Assembly (NCBI RefSeq): GCF_022669055.1
Contig: NZ_JAJMLW010000003.1
Span: 62,001 to 126,000 of the forward strand
DNA: 64,000 nt
Direction: 5' to 3'
Source of the DNA: Adlercreutzia faecimuris
Lineage (GTDB): Bacteria; Actinomycetota; Coriobacteriia; Coriobacteriales; Eggerthellaceae
Within the stretch, counting starts at the first letter, position 1. The number at the start of each line of letters is the position of its first letter. The position numbers and the translations under genes were made by a program. This document shows positions 39,333 through 47,959 of this stretch, piece after piece. Under the pieces are notes generated by a model that searched no databases, was not told the DNA's origin, and saw only the letters and a list, made by a program, of their open reading frames with translations.

Positions 39333-39802
39333 GGGCGCTCCTTTCCGAGGCGGTCCCGGCGCGGGCTGCGTAGGCGCGGGGCCGGGGGATGATCGGTCCA
39401 TGATAGGCGAAGCGCCGGCGCGCGGCCCCGGGCGCCGGCGCGCGGTTGCCATTTCGGCGGGAGGGGACGGGGACGGGCCCGGCTGCGCCCGATGCGATTG
39501 CGCCTGCGGATGCGGCCGGCCGTCGCGTCTGCCCCTCCCCGCGCCGCCGGCAGGGCTCGTGCGGGCGTGTTCGCCCCCCACCTGGGTCGACGCGAGGTCG
39601 TTACCTCAAAGGCGGAGATGGGGATCATAAGTTGGAGGCAGCTACAAACTATTTGCGGGAAAGCGTAACCAAGCCGTTACTTCCGTGATAGCACCGAAGC
39701 ATCTGCGAGGCACGGACGGCCTCTGCGGGGGCAGTGCGGGCTCCGTGGCAAGGGGGCCATCCAGTCCGTCCGCCGCCCCGCGAAGGCAGTAAGAAGCAGG
39801 GG
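39333..39802. other. gene-free divergent region before thiM
   Basis: About 470 bases between thiM (minus) and the secreted protein at 39803 (plus). It should hold both promoters. The middle (39610-39700) is the AT-richest part, with a short GTAAC/GTTAC hairpin near 39665-39680. No TPP riboswitch, tRNA or convincing small ORF was seen. Confidence 0.5.
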
Positions 39803-40375
39803 ATGGTGAAGCCCATGGGCAAGCACAACGAAGCGAGCATGAGCGCGCAGGCGGCTGCCTGGTCGCCGGCCAGGAAGGCGGTGGCCGTCGTGGCCGCCCT
39901 GGCCCTGGCCCAGGCGCTGCTCGGCTCCCCCGCCTTCGGCGCGGGGGACGCGGCCGATCCGGGGGATGCCGGCCCGGTCGCCGAGGAGCAGGCTGCGACG
40001 GCTGACGGCCAGGAGCGGGAAGGCGAGGCGGCGCCGGCCGCGGATCCCGCCGCGACGCCGGCCGCCCCGACGGCCCCGGCCGCGGGCGCGGGCGCGCAGG
40101 GCGCGGCGCCGGCCACGCCCGCGCCGCTCGTCACCGATGCGGGCACCGAGGTGATCGACGAGAACGAGACCCCGCTGGTCGCCCCGCGCGAGGAGAGCCT
40201 GGATGACGCGCCGGTGCCCCTGGCGGCGCTTCCGTCCGACGTCGCTGGCGCCAACGCGGGGGAGCAGGGCGCCCGCCCCTGGCCCGCCGCCCCGTTCCTC
40301 GCCGCGGCCGCCGTCCTGGCCGCCGTGGTGGCCGTCATCCTCATAAGGGCCCGCCGCAAGGCCGCCGAGGAATAG
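39803..40375 (+). CDS. secreted Ala/Pro-rich protein with C-terminal membrane anchor
   Basis: About 190 residues from ATG 39803 (an ATG four codons on at 39815 is also possible). A basic N-terminus and hydrophobic segment (KAVAVVAALALAQALLGSPA) give a signal peptide cut after FGA. A low-complexity Ala/Pro/Gly/Glu stretch follows, then IDENETPLVAPREESLDDAP, and a C-terminal helix (FLAAAAVLAAVVAVILI) with the basic tail RARRKAAEE. There is no sortase motif, so it stays membrane-bound. Function unknown; the ENETPL/DD region resembles stalks of other coriobacterial surface proteins. Confidence 0.7.
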   Translation: MVKPMGKHNEASMSAQAAAWSPARKAVAVVAALALAQALLGSPAFGAGDAADPGDAGPVAEEQAATADGQEREGEAAPAADPAATPAAPTAPAAGAGAQGAAPATPAPLVTDAGTEVIDENETPLVAPREESLDDAPVPLAALPSDVAGANAGEQGARPWPAAPFLAAAAVLAAVVAVILIRARRKAAEE

Positions 40376-40563
40376 CAGCAGGGGGGCGCCCGATGGGCGC
40401 CCCCGTGTGTTTCGGCCGGCGTTTCCGCCCACCGCGGATCCCCCATGTGCGCGCGACGACCCGCCCGGCACGCATGCACCCGGCGCGCTTCCGAGAGTAG
40501 GGGTGAGGCGCGCCGGAAGAATGCGACGCCGTTCCCCCTACGCGTGGGGTTCGCGGGTGGGGC

Positions 40564-40824
40564 TTAGGCCTGCTTGTAGGCCACGTAGGTCTGCTTTACC
40601 TGGCCGTTGGCGTCGAAGGCGGCTATCTCCTCGGCGGTCTTGAACTCCAGGTCGTCGCCCTTGTAGCCGTAGTTGCTGTTGTTCATGGTGTACATGTAGC
40701 CGTAGATGATGCCGCCCTCGTCGGCGCCCTTGTCCTGGGCGTCGGCCAGCTCCTGGGCAGCGGCCTTGCACTTGTCGAGCTCCTTGGGGTTCCAGAGGCG
40801 GTCTCCGCCGAGCGGTCCGAGCAT
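40564..40824 (-). CDS. small uncharacterised protein
   Basis: 86 residues from ATG 40824, with a strong ribosome site AAGGAGGG. MLGPLGGDRLWNPKELDKCK starts the protein; the rest is acidic and Gly/Tyr-rich (GGIIYGYMYTMNNSNYGYKG) and ends KQTYVAYKQA. No signal, membrane part or known motif. It is divergent from the small zinc-ribbon gene at 41107, and the shared 282-base gap carries three CAACGAAA-type motifs also found before the athL-like operon, so it may belong to that regulon. Confidence 0.65.
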   Translation of the reverse strand: MLGPLGGDRLWNPKELDKCKAAAQELADAQDKGADEGGIIYGYMYTMNNSNYGYKGDDLEFKTAEEIAAFDANGQVKQTYVAYKQA

Positions 40825-40900
40825 GATGCCCTCCTTCTTTCTGGGGTTTGCCTTGTGGCCCGTATGGTAGCCGCCGCGCGCCCCGGGTGGGACGGCGCGG

Positions 40901-41020
40901 CGCCAACGAAAGCGGGCGCCGCCCCAACGAAACGCGGAGCCGCCTGCGCGGGCGCCCCGAAGAAGCCCAAAACAAGCCGCTGAACAGGTAATACGTCGCA
41001 GCATCAAGTTTTCGTTGCGC
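40901..41020. promoter_or_regulatory. cluster of CCAACGAAA motifs
   Basis: CGCCAACGAAAGCGGG (40901-40916) and GCCCCAACGAAACGCGG (40921-40937) lie 20 bases apart in direct orientation, and TTTTCGTTGCG (41009-41019) is an inverse copy. The same motif occurs at 42511-42528 and 42663-42680 in the LysR-athL gap, hinting at one regulator for both regions. Confidence 0.45.
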
Positions 41021-41106
41021 AGGCTCCAACGGCGCGCTGCTGTCGCGCGCCGCCGCGGCGCCCTAAGCTGGGGCCATCGAATCCCGACCCGTGAGGAGGA
41101 TCCCCC

Positions 41107-41325
41107 ATGTGCTTCAGACCAGCAGCCGTGAGCGCCGACAAGATCGCCTGCCCCATGTGCGGCCACGAGAACCCCATCACCGCGACCACCTGCGAGGAGT
41201 GCGGCTTCGCGGCCGGCGCCCCCGGCGCGGCCCCCAAGGCCCCCGGCGCCCCCGGTGCTCCTAAGGCCCCGGGCGCCCCGAAGGCCCCCGGCGCTCCCAA
41301 GGCCCCGGGCGCGCCGCGCCCATAG
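41107..41325 (+). CDS. small zinc-ribbon protein with collagen-like tail
   Basis: 72 residues from ATG 41107, ribosome site GAGGAGG. Starts MCFRPAAVSADK, then a zinc ribbon CPMCGHENPITATTCEECG (two CxxC pairs), then a tail of (G/K)APGAPKAP repeats. Short MCFRP-type zinc-ribbon proteins occur near anaerobic reductase genes of gut Coriobacteriia as far as I recall; no function is known. Cytoplasmic. It may bind a partner through the Pro-rich tail. Divergent from the gene at 40564-40824. Confidence 0.75.
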   Translation: MCFRPAAVSADKIACPMCGHENPITATTCEECGFAAGAPGAAPKAPGAPGAPKAPGAPKAPGAPKAPGAPRP

Positions 41326-41411
41326 GCTCCCCGGAAGGCCCGTCCTCTCTCCTCGGGGGCGCCCCGCCGATGACCCGGCGGGGCGCCCCTCCTGCGTCTG
41401 GGCGCGGCGCG

Positions 41412-42377
41412 CTACCCGCAGAGCGTGTAGAGGCCCGCGTCCTGGTGGGCGCCGTAGAAGCCGTCGAGGATGTCGATCAGCGCGCGGAAGGCCGGCGCCT
41501 CCAGGTCGCGCTCGCGGCCGGCGAAGCCGATCTCCACCTCGTAGGGGCGCTCCATGGGGCGCAGCACGTAGCCGCCGTCCTCGGGCGTGGTCAGCTCGGC
41601 GATGGCCGGCAGGAACGACACGGCCGAGTCGGCCTCCACCATCTGGCGGCGCAGGGCGAAGTTGGCGCTCGACAGTGCGATGGCGTCGCGTCCGAAGCGC
41701 TTGGAGAGCACGGTGTAGAGGTGGCTGTTGGTGGCCACGATGGGGCGCGTGGCGATGTCGGCGTCCGTCAGCACGTCCTTCTGCGCGAGCGGCGAGGCGG
41801 CGCACACCATCGCCTTGTCGAAGGTGCGCAGGTAGGGCCGGTAGCGAAAGCCGTGCTCCTCGAGGGCGGCCAGGCCCTCGTCCTCGGAATGCCTCTCCTG
41901 GTTGAAGAAGCAGAACAGCCCGACGGCCGGCAGCGCGTCGCCGTCGCGCTCGGCGCAGGAGGCCAGCAGGCTCTGGCGGATCTGCGAGTTCTGCGACTCG
42001 CGGAAGATGATCTCGCGGGCGCCCAGCAGGTAGTCCTTGGCCTTCTGGGGGAAGAACGCCAGCGTGGCCACGTTCTGGCAGTCGAGCAGGAGCGACCCGC
42101 AGGGCGCGTGGTCGGGCTGCGCCTTGGCCGCGGCCAGGTCGAGCAGCGCGTTGTAGTCGTCGACGACGCGCGCCGCCGCGTCGGTGAGCTCCTCGCCGGC
42201 GGGGGAGAGCGCGAGCTTGTTGGAGTAGCGGATGAACAGCTGGCAGCCCAGCTCCTTCTCGAGCTCGCCCATGGCGCGGCTCATGCCCTGGGACGAGATG
42301 AAGTTGAGCTTGGCGGCCTGGGCGATGGACTTGGTCTTGGCCACGTCCAGGAAGTAGTGCAGGTACTCGATGTTCAC
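41412..42377 (-). CDS. LysR-family transcriptional regulator
   Basis: 321 residues from GTG 42377 (VNIEYLHYFLDVAKTKSIAQ). The N-terminal winged HTH is clear: AAKLNFISSQGMSRAMGELE, LGCQLFIRYSNKLALSPAG. The C-terminal part has the two-lobed substrate-binding fold of the family (for example ATRPIVATNSHLYTVL). LysR proteins usually activate the divergent operon when they bind its substrate, here the molybdoenzyme operon at 42858. The CCAACGA motifs in the intergenic gap are candidate binding sites. The gene is on the opposite strand, 480 bases away from athL. Confidence 0.9.
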   Translation of the reverse strand: MNIEYLHYFLDVAKTKSIAQAAKLNFISSQGMSRAMGELEKELGCQLFIRYSNKLALSPAGEELTDAAARVVDDYNALLDLAAAKAQPDHAPCGSLLLDCQNVATLAFFPQKAKDYLLGAREIIFRESQNSQIRQSLLASCAERDGDALPAVGLFCFFNQERHSEDEGLAALEEHGFRYRPYLRTFDKAMVCAASPLAQKDVLTDADIATRPIVATNSHLYTVLSKRFGRDAIALSSANFALRRQMVEADSAVSFLPAIAELTTPEDGGYVLRPMERPYEVEIGFAGRERDLEAPAFRALIDILDGFYGAHQDAGLYTLCG

Positions 42378-42510
42378 GGGCAGCCCCCTTCGCGCCTCGC
42401 GTCCCCTCGGCGCCGCATCCGGCGCAGCCCCATTGTACTCGCGGGCCCGTCGCGCGGAAAGGCCGCCGGGCCGCCCGCACCCCGCCCGCCGCAACGTCCC
42501 CTGGCGCCGC

Positions 42511-42680
42511 CCCCACGAATCGTTGGGGCGCCCGGGCGCGTTTTCGCCCCTTTTCCTGCCCGCGCCCCTTCCTGCGTGCCCCCGCCCTGATTCGGCGGCC
42601 CCTCACGCGATCGCCCTGATCCGGCGGCCCGCCCCGCGTCTCCTCCCGCATCGCCGCGCTCGGCCCCAACGAAAACGGGG
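42511..42680. promoter_or_regulatory. operator-like motifs in the LysR-athL gap
   Basis: The dyad CCCCACGAATCGTTGGGG (42511-42528) and GCCCCAACGAAAACGGGG (42663-42680) repeat the motif at 40901-41020; GCGCAACGGGGC at 42685 is a partial copy. The whole 42378-42857 gap (480 bases) contains no gene and must hold both divergent promoters; the AT-richest part, CCCATAATCGAGG at 42722-42734, is the best place for the athL -10. Confidence 0.5.
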
Positions 42681-42857
42681 GGCAGCGCAACGGGGCGTTT
42701 GTTTTCGCCGGCCGCCGCGGTTCCCATAATCGAGGCAGAGAGCCGGGGCGGCCGCTGCGCGCGAGGCGGGCGTCCCGGGTCGGATCCGCGGCCCGGGCCG
42801 CCGGCGCGAAGGCGCGGCGCGGCCGGGCGATGAGAGGCAAGCGAAAGTAGGAGGAGC

Positions 42858-45470
42858 ATGAAAACATCCGACAAGACGGTGTACAAGAACATGTCGCTGT
42901 GCTCTTTCGGCAACGGGGCCAACCTGACCGCTGTCGATTCCATGGACGGCCGCGTGGTGCGCATGCGCCCGGTGCACTTCGACGAGCACTACACCAAGGA
43001 AGACCTGAACTACTGGACCATCGAGGCGCGCGGCCACACGTTCGAGCCGGGCATGAAGACCCTGAACTCGCCCTTCACCTTCATCTACAAGACGCGCACC
43101 TACTCGCCCAACCGCATCCCCTTCCCGCTCAAGCGCGTGGACTGGGGCCCGGACGGCGAGCGCAACCCGCAGAACCGCGGCAAGTCGAAGTTCGAGCGCA
43201 TCAGCTGGGACGAGGCCACCGACATCATCGCCCGCGAGATCGTCCGCATCGACGAGACCTACGGCCGCAACTCCATCTTCTGCCAGGGCGACGGCCACGG
43301 CGAGACGGGCTCGATCCACGGCCCCCACGGCACCATGGCCAACCTGCTCGACATGACCGGCGGCCTCACCATGCAGGCGCGCCAGCCTGACAGCTGGGAG
43401 GGCTGGTACTGGGGCGCCAAGCACGCCTGGGGCAACGAGCCCCTGGGCCAGAACACCCACCAGCACAACCTGTTCAAGGACATCTCCGAGAACTCCGACG
43501 CCGTGCTGTTCTGGGGCTGCGACCCCGAGACCACGCCGTGGGGCTGGTCGGGCCAGCAGGCGAGCCGCCTGTGCTTCTGGTTCACCGAGATCGGCGTCAA
43601 GCAGATCCACATCGCGCCCGACGTGAACTACGCCAACGCCGTGCACTCGGACCTGTGGATCCCCATCCTGCCCAATACCGACGCCGCCATGCAGCTGGCC
43701 ATCGCGTATATGTGGATGACCGAGGGCACCTACGACAAGGACTACGTGGCCACCCACACCGACGGCTTCGACTGGTTCGAGTACTACGTGCTCGGCCATG
43801 AGGACGGCGTGCCCAAGACCCCGGAGTGGGCCGAGGAGAAGTGCGGCGTGCCGGCCTACCGCATCAAGGCGCTCGCGCGCTACTGGGCCAAGCACAACGT
43901 GTCCATCGGCCACTGCAACGGCGGCTCCTACATCCGCAGCTGCTACTCGCACGAGCCGGCGCGCCTGGAGGTGTACCTGCTGGCCATGCAGGCCGTGGGC
44001 AAGCCGGGCCGCAACCAGGTGAAGTTCATCGAGTGGGCCCTCATCGGCATGGACTCGTTCAACCCGCTGCCCCCGGGGCACTTCCTGCCCGAGGTGCGCG
44101 CCTGCTACCACGGCTCGGTGCTCGGCGAGCTGCCGGCGTCGTTCATCCCCAAGACGCTCGTGCCCCAGTGCATCACCGTGAAGGAGGGCGAGAAGGTGGA
44201 GTGGTACGGCCACACCACGAGCCGCCATCACCGCACCGACCAGTTCAAGAAGTTCCAGTTCCCCCAGGACGGCGACCACGGCATCAAGATGATCTGGTCG
44301 GACAGCCCCTGCTGGTCCACCTGCTGGAACGGCGGCAACGAGTTCCAGGACGCGCTGACCAACCCCAACCTGGAGTTCTTCCTGGTGGAGCACCCCTGGA
44401 TGGAGAACGACACCCTGTTCGCCGACATGATCCTGCCCATCTCCACCACCCTCGAGCTGGACGACTTCGGCGTGGACACCTACTCCGGCCAGTTCAACTC
44501 CATCATCTGGGAGCGCCATGCGTGCGACCGCCAGCATGAGTCGCTGTCCGACTACGAGGCCGTGCTCGAGGTGGCCAAGAAGCTGGAGAAGTACGGCGGC
44601 ATCTACGAGGACTGCGCGAGCCACCTGTCCGGCGACATGACCGTCGAGGAGTGGCAGGAGGTCGGCTACCAGGGCTGCGGCCTGCCCGAGGACGAGCAGG
44701 ACATCGAGATGATCCGCGAGCGCGGCTACCAGATGCTGCCCACCCGCGAGGGCTGGGACGAAGAGCCCGCCGGCATGATCGAGTTCTACGAGGACCCGGA
44801 TGCCAACCCCATGGAGACCCCCACGGGCAAGATCGAGTTCTACTCCACCGGCCTGGCGAACTTCTTCCCCGACGACCCGGAGCGCCAGCCCGTGGCCAAG
44901 TGGATCGAGGAGTCCGAGACGCACCACGAGCGCCGCAGCTGCGAGCGCGCCAAGGACTACCCGTTCCTGCTCGTGTCCAACCACCCGCGCTGGCGCATCC
45001 ACGCCAACTTCGACGACTGCCCGTGGACCCGCGAGATCGAGACCTGCAAGGTCATCGGCAAGGACGGCTACGCCTACGAGCCGGTGTGGCTCAACCCGGT
45101 GGACGCCGAGCGGCTGGGCATCGTCGACGGCGACATCGTCGAGGTGTTCAACGAGCGCGGCACGGTGCTCGGCGGCGCCTACGTCACCGAGCGCATCGTC
45201 CCCGGCGCGGTGCTGCAGGATCACGGCGCCGAGACCGACCCCATCGTCCCGGGCGTGGGCGGCATCGACCGCGGCGGCGCGAACAACCTCATCGCCCCCT
45301 CGGCCACGTCGTCGAAGAACGCGGCCGGCGAGGTGACCGGCGGGTTCCTCGTGGGCGTGCGCAAGTGCGACATCGACGCGCTCATGGAGCGCTACCCCGA
45401 GGCCTTCCAGGCCGAGCACTACACCGTTGAGACGGGCACCAACGTCTACGACTACCTGCAGGAGGACTAA
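42858..45470 (+). CDS. athL: pyrogallol transhydroxylase/catechol dehydroxylase-type molybdoenzyme, large subunit
   Basis: 870 residues, ribosome site AGGAGGAG. A molybdopterin enzyme of the DMSO reductase family without Tat signal and without the N-terminal 4Fe-4S Cys motif, so cytoplasmic, as in the Pelobacter transhydroxylase (about 875 residues). His 147 (CQGDGHGE) and the trio Asp 178-Ser 179-Trp 180 (QPDSWEGWYWG) match that enzyme's active-site His 144, Asp 174, Ser 175 (Mo ligand) and Trp 176. The C-terminal MopB domain follows (FLLVSNHPRWRIHANFDD, GIVDGDIVEVFNERG). It should move or remove a hydroxyl group on a polyphenol ring such as pyrogallol or a catechol. Next gene is the matching small subunit. 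Substrate is inference. Confidence 0.85.
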   Translation: MKTSDKTVYKNMSLCSFGNGANLTAVDSMDGRVVRMRPVHFDEHYTKEDLNYWTIEARGHTFEPGMKTLNSPFTFIYKTRTYSPNRIPFPLKRVDWGPDGERNPQNRGKSKFERISWDEATDIIAREIVRIDETYGRNSIFCQGDGHGETGSIHGPHGTMANLLDMTGGLTMQARQPDSWEGWYWGAKHAWGNEPLGQNTHQHNLFKDISENSDAVLFWGCDPETTPWGWSGQQASRLCFWFTEIGVKQIHIAPDVNYANAVHSDLWIPILPNTDAAMQLAIAYMWMTEGTYDKDYVATHTDGFDWFEYYVLGHEDGVPKTPEWAEEKCGVPAYRIKALARYWAKHNVSIGHCNGGSYIRSCYSHEPARLEVYLLAMQAVGKPGRNQVKFIEWALIGMDSFNPLPPGHFLPEVRACYHGSVLGELPASFIPKTLVPQCITVKEGEKVEWYGHTTSRHHRTDQFKKFQFPQDGDHGIKMIWSDSPCWSTCWNGGNEFQDALTNPNLEFFLVEHPWMENDTLFADMILPISTTLELDDFGVDTYSGQFNSIIWERHACDRQHESLSDYEAVLEVAKKLEKYGGIYEDCASHLSGDMTVEEWQEVGYQGCGLPEDEQDIEMIRERGYQMLPTREGWDEEPAGMIEFYEDPDANPMETPTGKIEFYSTGLANFFPDDPERQPVAKWIEESETHHERRSCERAKDYPFLLVSNHPRWRIHANFDDCPWTREIETCKVIGKDGYAYEPVWLNPVDAERLGIVDGDIVEVFNERGTVLGGAYVTERIVPGAVLQDHGAETDPIVPGVGGIDRGGANNLIAPSATSSKNAAGEVTGGFLVGVRKCDIDALMERYPEAFQAEHYTVETGTNVYDYLQED

Positions 45471-45472
45471 CC

Positions 45473-46282
45473 ATGAAGGCAATCCTTTTCGACGCGAGCC
45501 TCTGCAACGGCTGCTACGGCTGCCAGATGGCCTGCAAGGACGAGCACTGCGGCAACAGCTGGCTGCCCATCGCGGCCGAGCAGCCCCTGACCGGCCAGTT
45601 CTGGTGCCGGGTGGACCAGGAGACCCGCGGCAAGACCCCCGAGGTGAAGGTGCAGTACACGCCTGTGCTGTGCGCCCACTGCGAGCACGCCAGCTGCATG
45701 GAGGCCGCGGAGGACGGCGCGGTGTACCGCCGCGAGGACGGCCTGGTCATCATCGACCCGCTCAAGTCCAAGGGCCAGCGCCAGATCGTCGACGCGTGCC
45801 CGGCCCATGTGATCTTCTGGAACGAGGAGCTGGAGATCCCCCAGAAGTGCACCGGCTGCGCGCACCTGATGGACGACGGCTGGGAGGCGCCCCGCTGTGT
45901 GGACGTGTGCGCCACCGGCGCGCTCACCTACGTGGACGAGGCCGACATCCCCGACGACGCCGAGCCGATGCCCGTGCTGGCCGACAACCACCCGCACGTG
46001 TACTACCGCCACATCCCGCGCCGCTGGGTGTACGGCGTGCTGGTCGACCGCGTGGCCAACGAGGTGGTCATCGGCGCCACGGTGCGCCTGATGGACGCCG
46101 CGGGCAACGAGGTGGCCGCCGTCGAGACCGACGACTTCGGCGAGTTCCGCTTCAAGGAGCTGGCGAGCGCGCCCCACACGGTGCGCGCGTCGGTGGCGGG
46201 CTACGAGGACGTGGCCCTGGCCGCCGACACCACCGACGCCGACGTGGTGCTCGGCGACATCTTCCTCAAGGCCGTCGCCTAG
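45473..46282 (+). CDS. athS: iron-sulphur small subunit with C-terminal transthyretin-like domain
   Basis: 269 residues, starting 2 bases after the large-subunit stop. Residues 1-190 hold three ferredoxin-type Cys groups (CNGCYGCQMAC at 11-21, CAHCEHASCMEA about 64, CTGCAHLM...CVDVC about 125-145), enough for three 4Fe-4S clusters. Residues about 195-269 form a carboxypeptidase-regulatory/transthyretin-like beta domain (VNEVVIGATVRLMDAAGN-type, ETDDFGEFRFKEL, PHTVRASVAGYEDV). That extra domain is the mark of the transhydroxylase small subunit and separates it from DmsB. It passes electrons or stabilises the large subunit. Confidence 0.87.
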   Translation: MKAILFDASLCNGCYGCQMACKDEHCGNSWLPIAAEQPLTGQFWCRVDQETRGKTPEVKVQYTPVLCAHCEHASCMEAAEDGAVYRREDGLVIIDPLKSKGQRQIVDACPAHVIFWNEELEIPQKCTGCAHLMDDGWEAPRCVDVCATGALTYVDEADIPDDAEPMPVLADNHPHVYYRHIPRRWVYGVLVDRVANEVVIGATVRLMDAAGNEVAAVETDDFGEFRFKELASAPHTVRASVAGYEDVALAADTTDADVVLGDIFLKAVA

Positions 46283-46417
46283 CCGCGAGGAGGGGAGGGC
46301 CCGCGCCCGCGCCACGGCGCCGGGACGGGCCCCGTCAGGAGGAAGGCCCCGCGCCCGCGCGCCCGCGCGGCCGCGAACGCGGGGCCTGCCGCACGCAACG
46401 AAGGAAGGGGATACCCT

Positions 46418-47836
46418 ATGGCTGAGCAAGCCAAGGACAACAAGGTCCTGTTCAAGTGGATATGGATCGCCGTGGCCATCGTGCTGATCCTCATCGGGCA
46501 GGTGGGCCCGCTGTGGGCGCCGGATCTGTCGCGCGAGGGGCAGTCGGCCATCATGGTGCTCGTCGCCGCCGTGGTGATGTGGGCCACCGAGGCGCTGCCG
46601 CTGCCCATCACGTCGCTCGTGATGGTGGCGGCGTGCGGGGCGCTCGGCATCGCGTCGTACAACGCCATCTGGGCCGCCACGTTCACCGGCGCGCTCTGGA
46701 TGTTCGTCGGCATCTTCGGCTTCACGACGTTCCTCGCCCAGTCCACGTTCCCCCAGCGCCTCATCGCCAAGATGGTGGCCCTGGTGAAGGGCGACGTCAA
46801 CAAGGTGATCCTGGGCTTCATGATCATCTGCTGCGTCATCTCAGTGGTCATGTCCAACATCGCGCTGACCGCCATCATGATGGGCTTCGCCGAGACGCTC
46901 CTGCGCGCCGCCGGCGCCGAGCCCGGCAAGTCCAACCTCGGCCGCTGCCTGGCCTTGGCCATCCCGTTCGCCGTCATGTTCGGCGGGTGCCTGCTGCCCT
47001 CCGGCACGCCCATCAACGTGGTGGTGCTCGGCCTGGCCGAGAGCGCCTGCGGCGTGACCATCTCGTTCGCCGGCTGGTTCGCCTTCATGGTGGTGCCGGT
47101 GGTGCTGAGCCTCATCGCCAGCTGGATCATCCTGGTGAAGATCTACAAGCCCGAGCCGCTGAGCAAGGAGACCGTCGAGCGGTTCCTCGGCGAGGTGTCG
47201 GCCCTGCCGCCCATGGACTTCAAGGAGAAGTTCAACATCGGCGTGCTGCTGCTGGCGCTCGTCTGCTGGATCGCGAGCTCGTGGGTGCCCGTGCTCAACA
47301 CGACGCTGGTGGCCCTGGTGGCGCTGGGCCTGCTGTTCCTGCCCGGCACGTCCATGATCACCATGCGCCAGTACCGCTCCGACAGCCCCTGGGACATCCT
47401 GCTGATGATGGCCTCCATCAACGGCATCGTGGCCGCCATGTCGGCCGCCGGCTCGGTGGCGTGGATGGTCAACCTGCTTCTGGGCGTGACCAACGGCATG
47501 AGCTTCTTCATGCTGTTCATGGTGATCAGCGTGGTGCTGGCCATCGTCCACAACTTCTTCCCGTCGGGGCCTGGCCTGGCGGCGCTCGTGACCGCGCCGG
47601 TGCTGGGCCTGGTGGGGGCGGTGACCGGCAACTACACCGCCACCATCCTCATGATCGCCCTGTGGTGCGCGCTGTGCTTCCTCGTGCCGCTCGACTCGGT
47701 GCTGCTGGTGTCCTACGCCGGCGGGTACTACAAGTTCAACGAGATGTGGAAGGGCGGCCTGCCCATCACCGTGGCGACGATGGTGTTCTTCAGCGCTTTC
47801 CTGCTCATCGTCTGCCCGCTGGTGGGGGCGGCCTAG
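46418..47836 (+). CDS. SLC13/DASS-family anion permease 1
   Basis: 472 residues, ribosome site AAGGAAGGGG. About 12 membrane helices with the SLC13 layout: MWATEALPLPITSLVMVAAC (SLC13 start), MSNIALTAIM, LLPSGTPINVVVLG (the substrate-binding SNT-like loop, here SGTP) and NFFPSGPGLAALV in the second half. Such carriers move dicarboxylates, citrate or other organic anions with Na+. Its place in the athLS operon suggests import of an aromatic acid or co-product exchange. A second family member follows at 47960. Confidence 0.88.
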   Translation: MAEQAKDNKVLFKWIWIAVAIVLILIGQVGPLWAPDLSREGQSAIMVLVAAVVMWATEALPLPITSLVMVAACGALGIASYNAIWAATFTGALWMFVGIFGFTTFLAQSTFPQRLIAKMVALVKGDVNKVILGFMIICCVISVVMSNIALTAIMMGFAETLLRAAGAEPGKSNLGRCLALAIPFAVMFGGCLLPSGTPINVVVLGLAESACGVTISFAGWFAFMVVPVVLSLIASWIILVKIYKPEPLSKETVERFLGEVSALPPMDFKEKFNIGVLLLALVCWIASSWVPVLNTTLVALVALGLLFLPGTSMITMRQYRSDSPWDILLMMASINGIVAAMSAAGSVAWMVNLLLGVTNGMSFFMLFMVISVVLAIVHNFFPSGPGLAALVTAPVLGLVGAVTGNYTATILMIALWCALCFLVPLDSVLLVSYAGGYYKFNEMWKGGLPITVATMVFFSAFLLIVCPLVGAA

Positions 47837-47959
47837 GATAGTCCGTGCGCGGCGGGGCGGCCCCGCCGGGGGCTCGCGGCGGGCGGGGTGCCCGCCACGA
47901 GCGCCCCGCCGCGCGTCCACGCGGCCCTGCGGGGCCTGATCGATTCTAGGGGAGCGATC

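Noticed and set aside
39333-39660. TPP riboswitch upstream of thiM
   Set aside because: The conserved CTGAGA and ACCCTTTGAACCTGAT-like parts are missing on either strand.
42603-45482. Very long minus-strand frame opposite athL
   Set aside because: Shadow of the real gene; Val/Leu/Ala/His-rich with no domain and no ribosome site.
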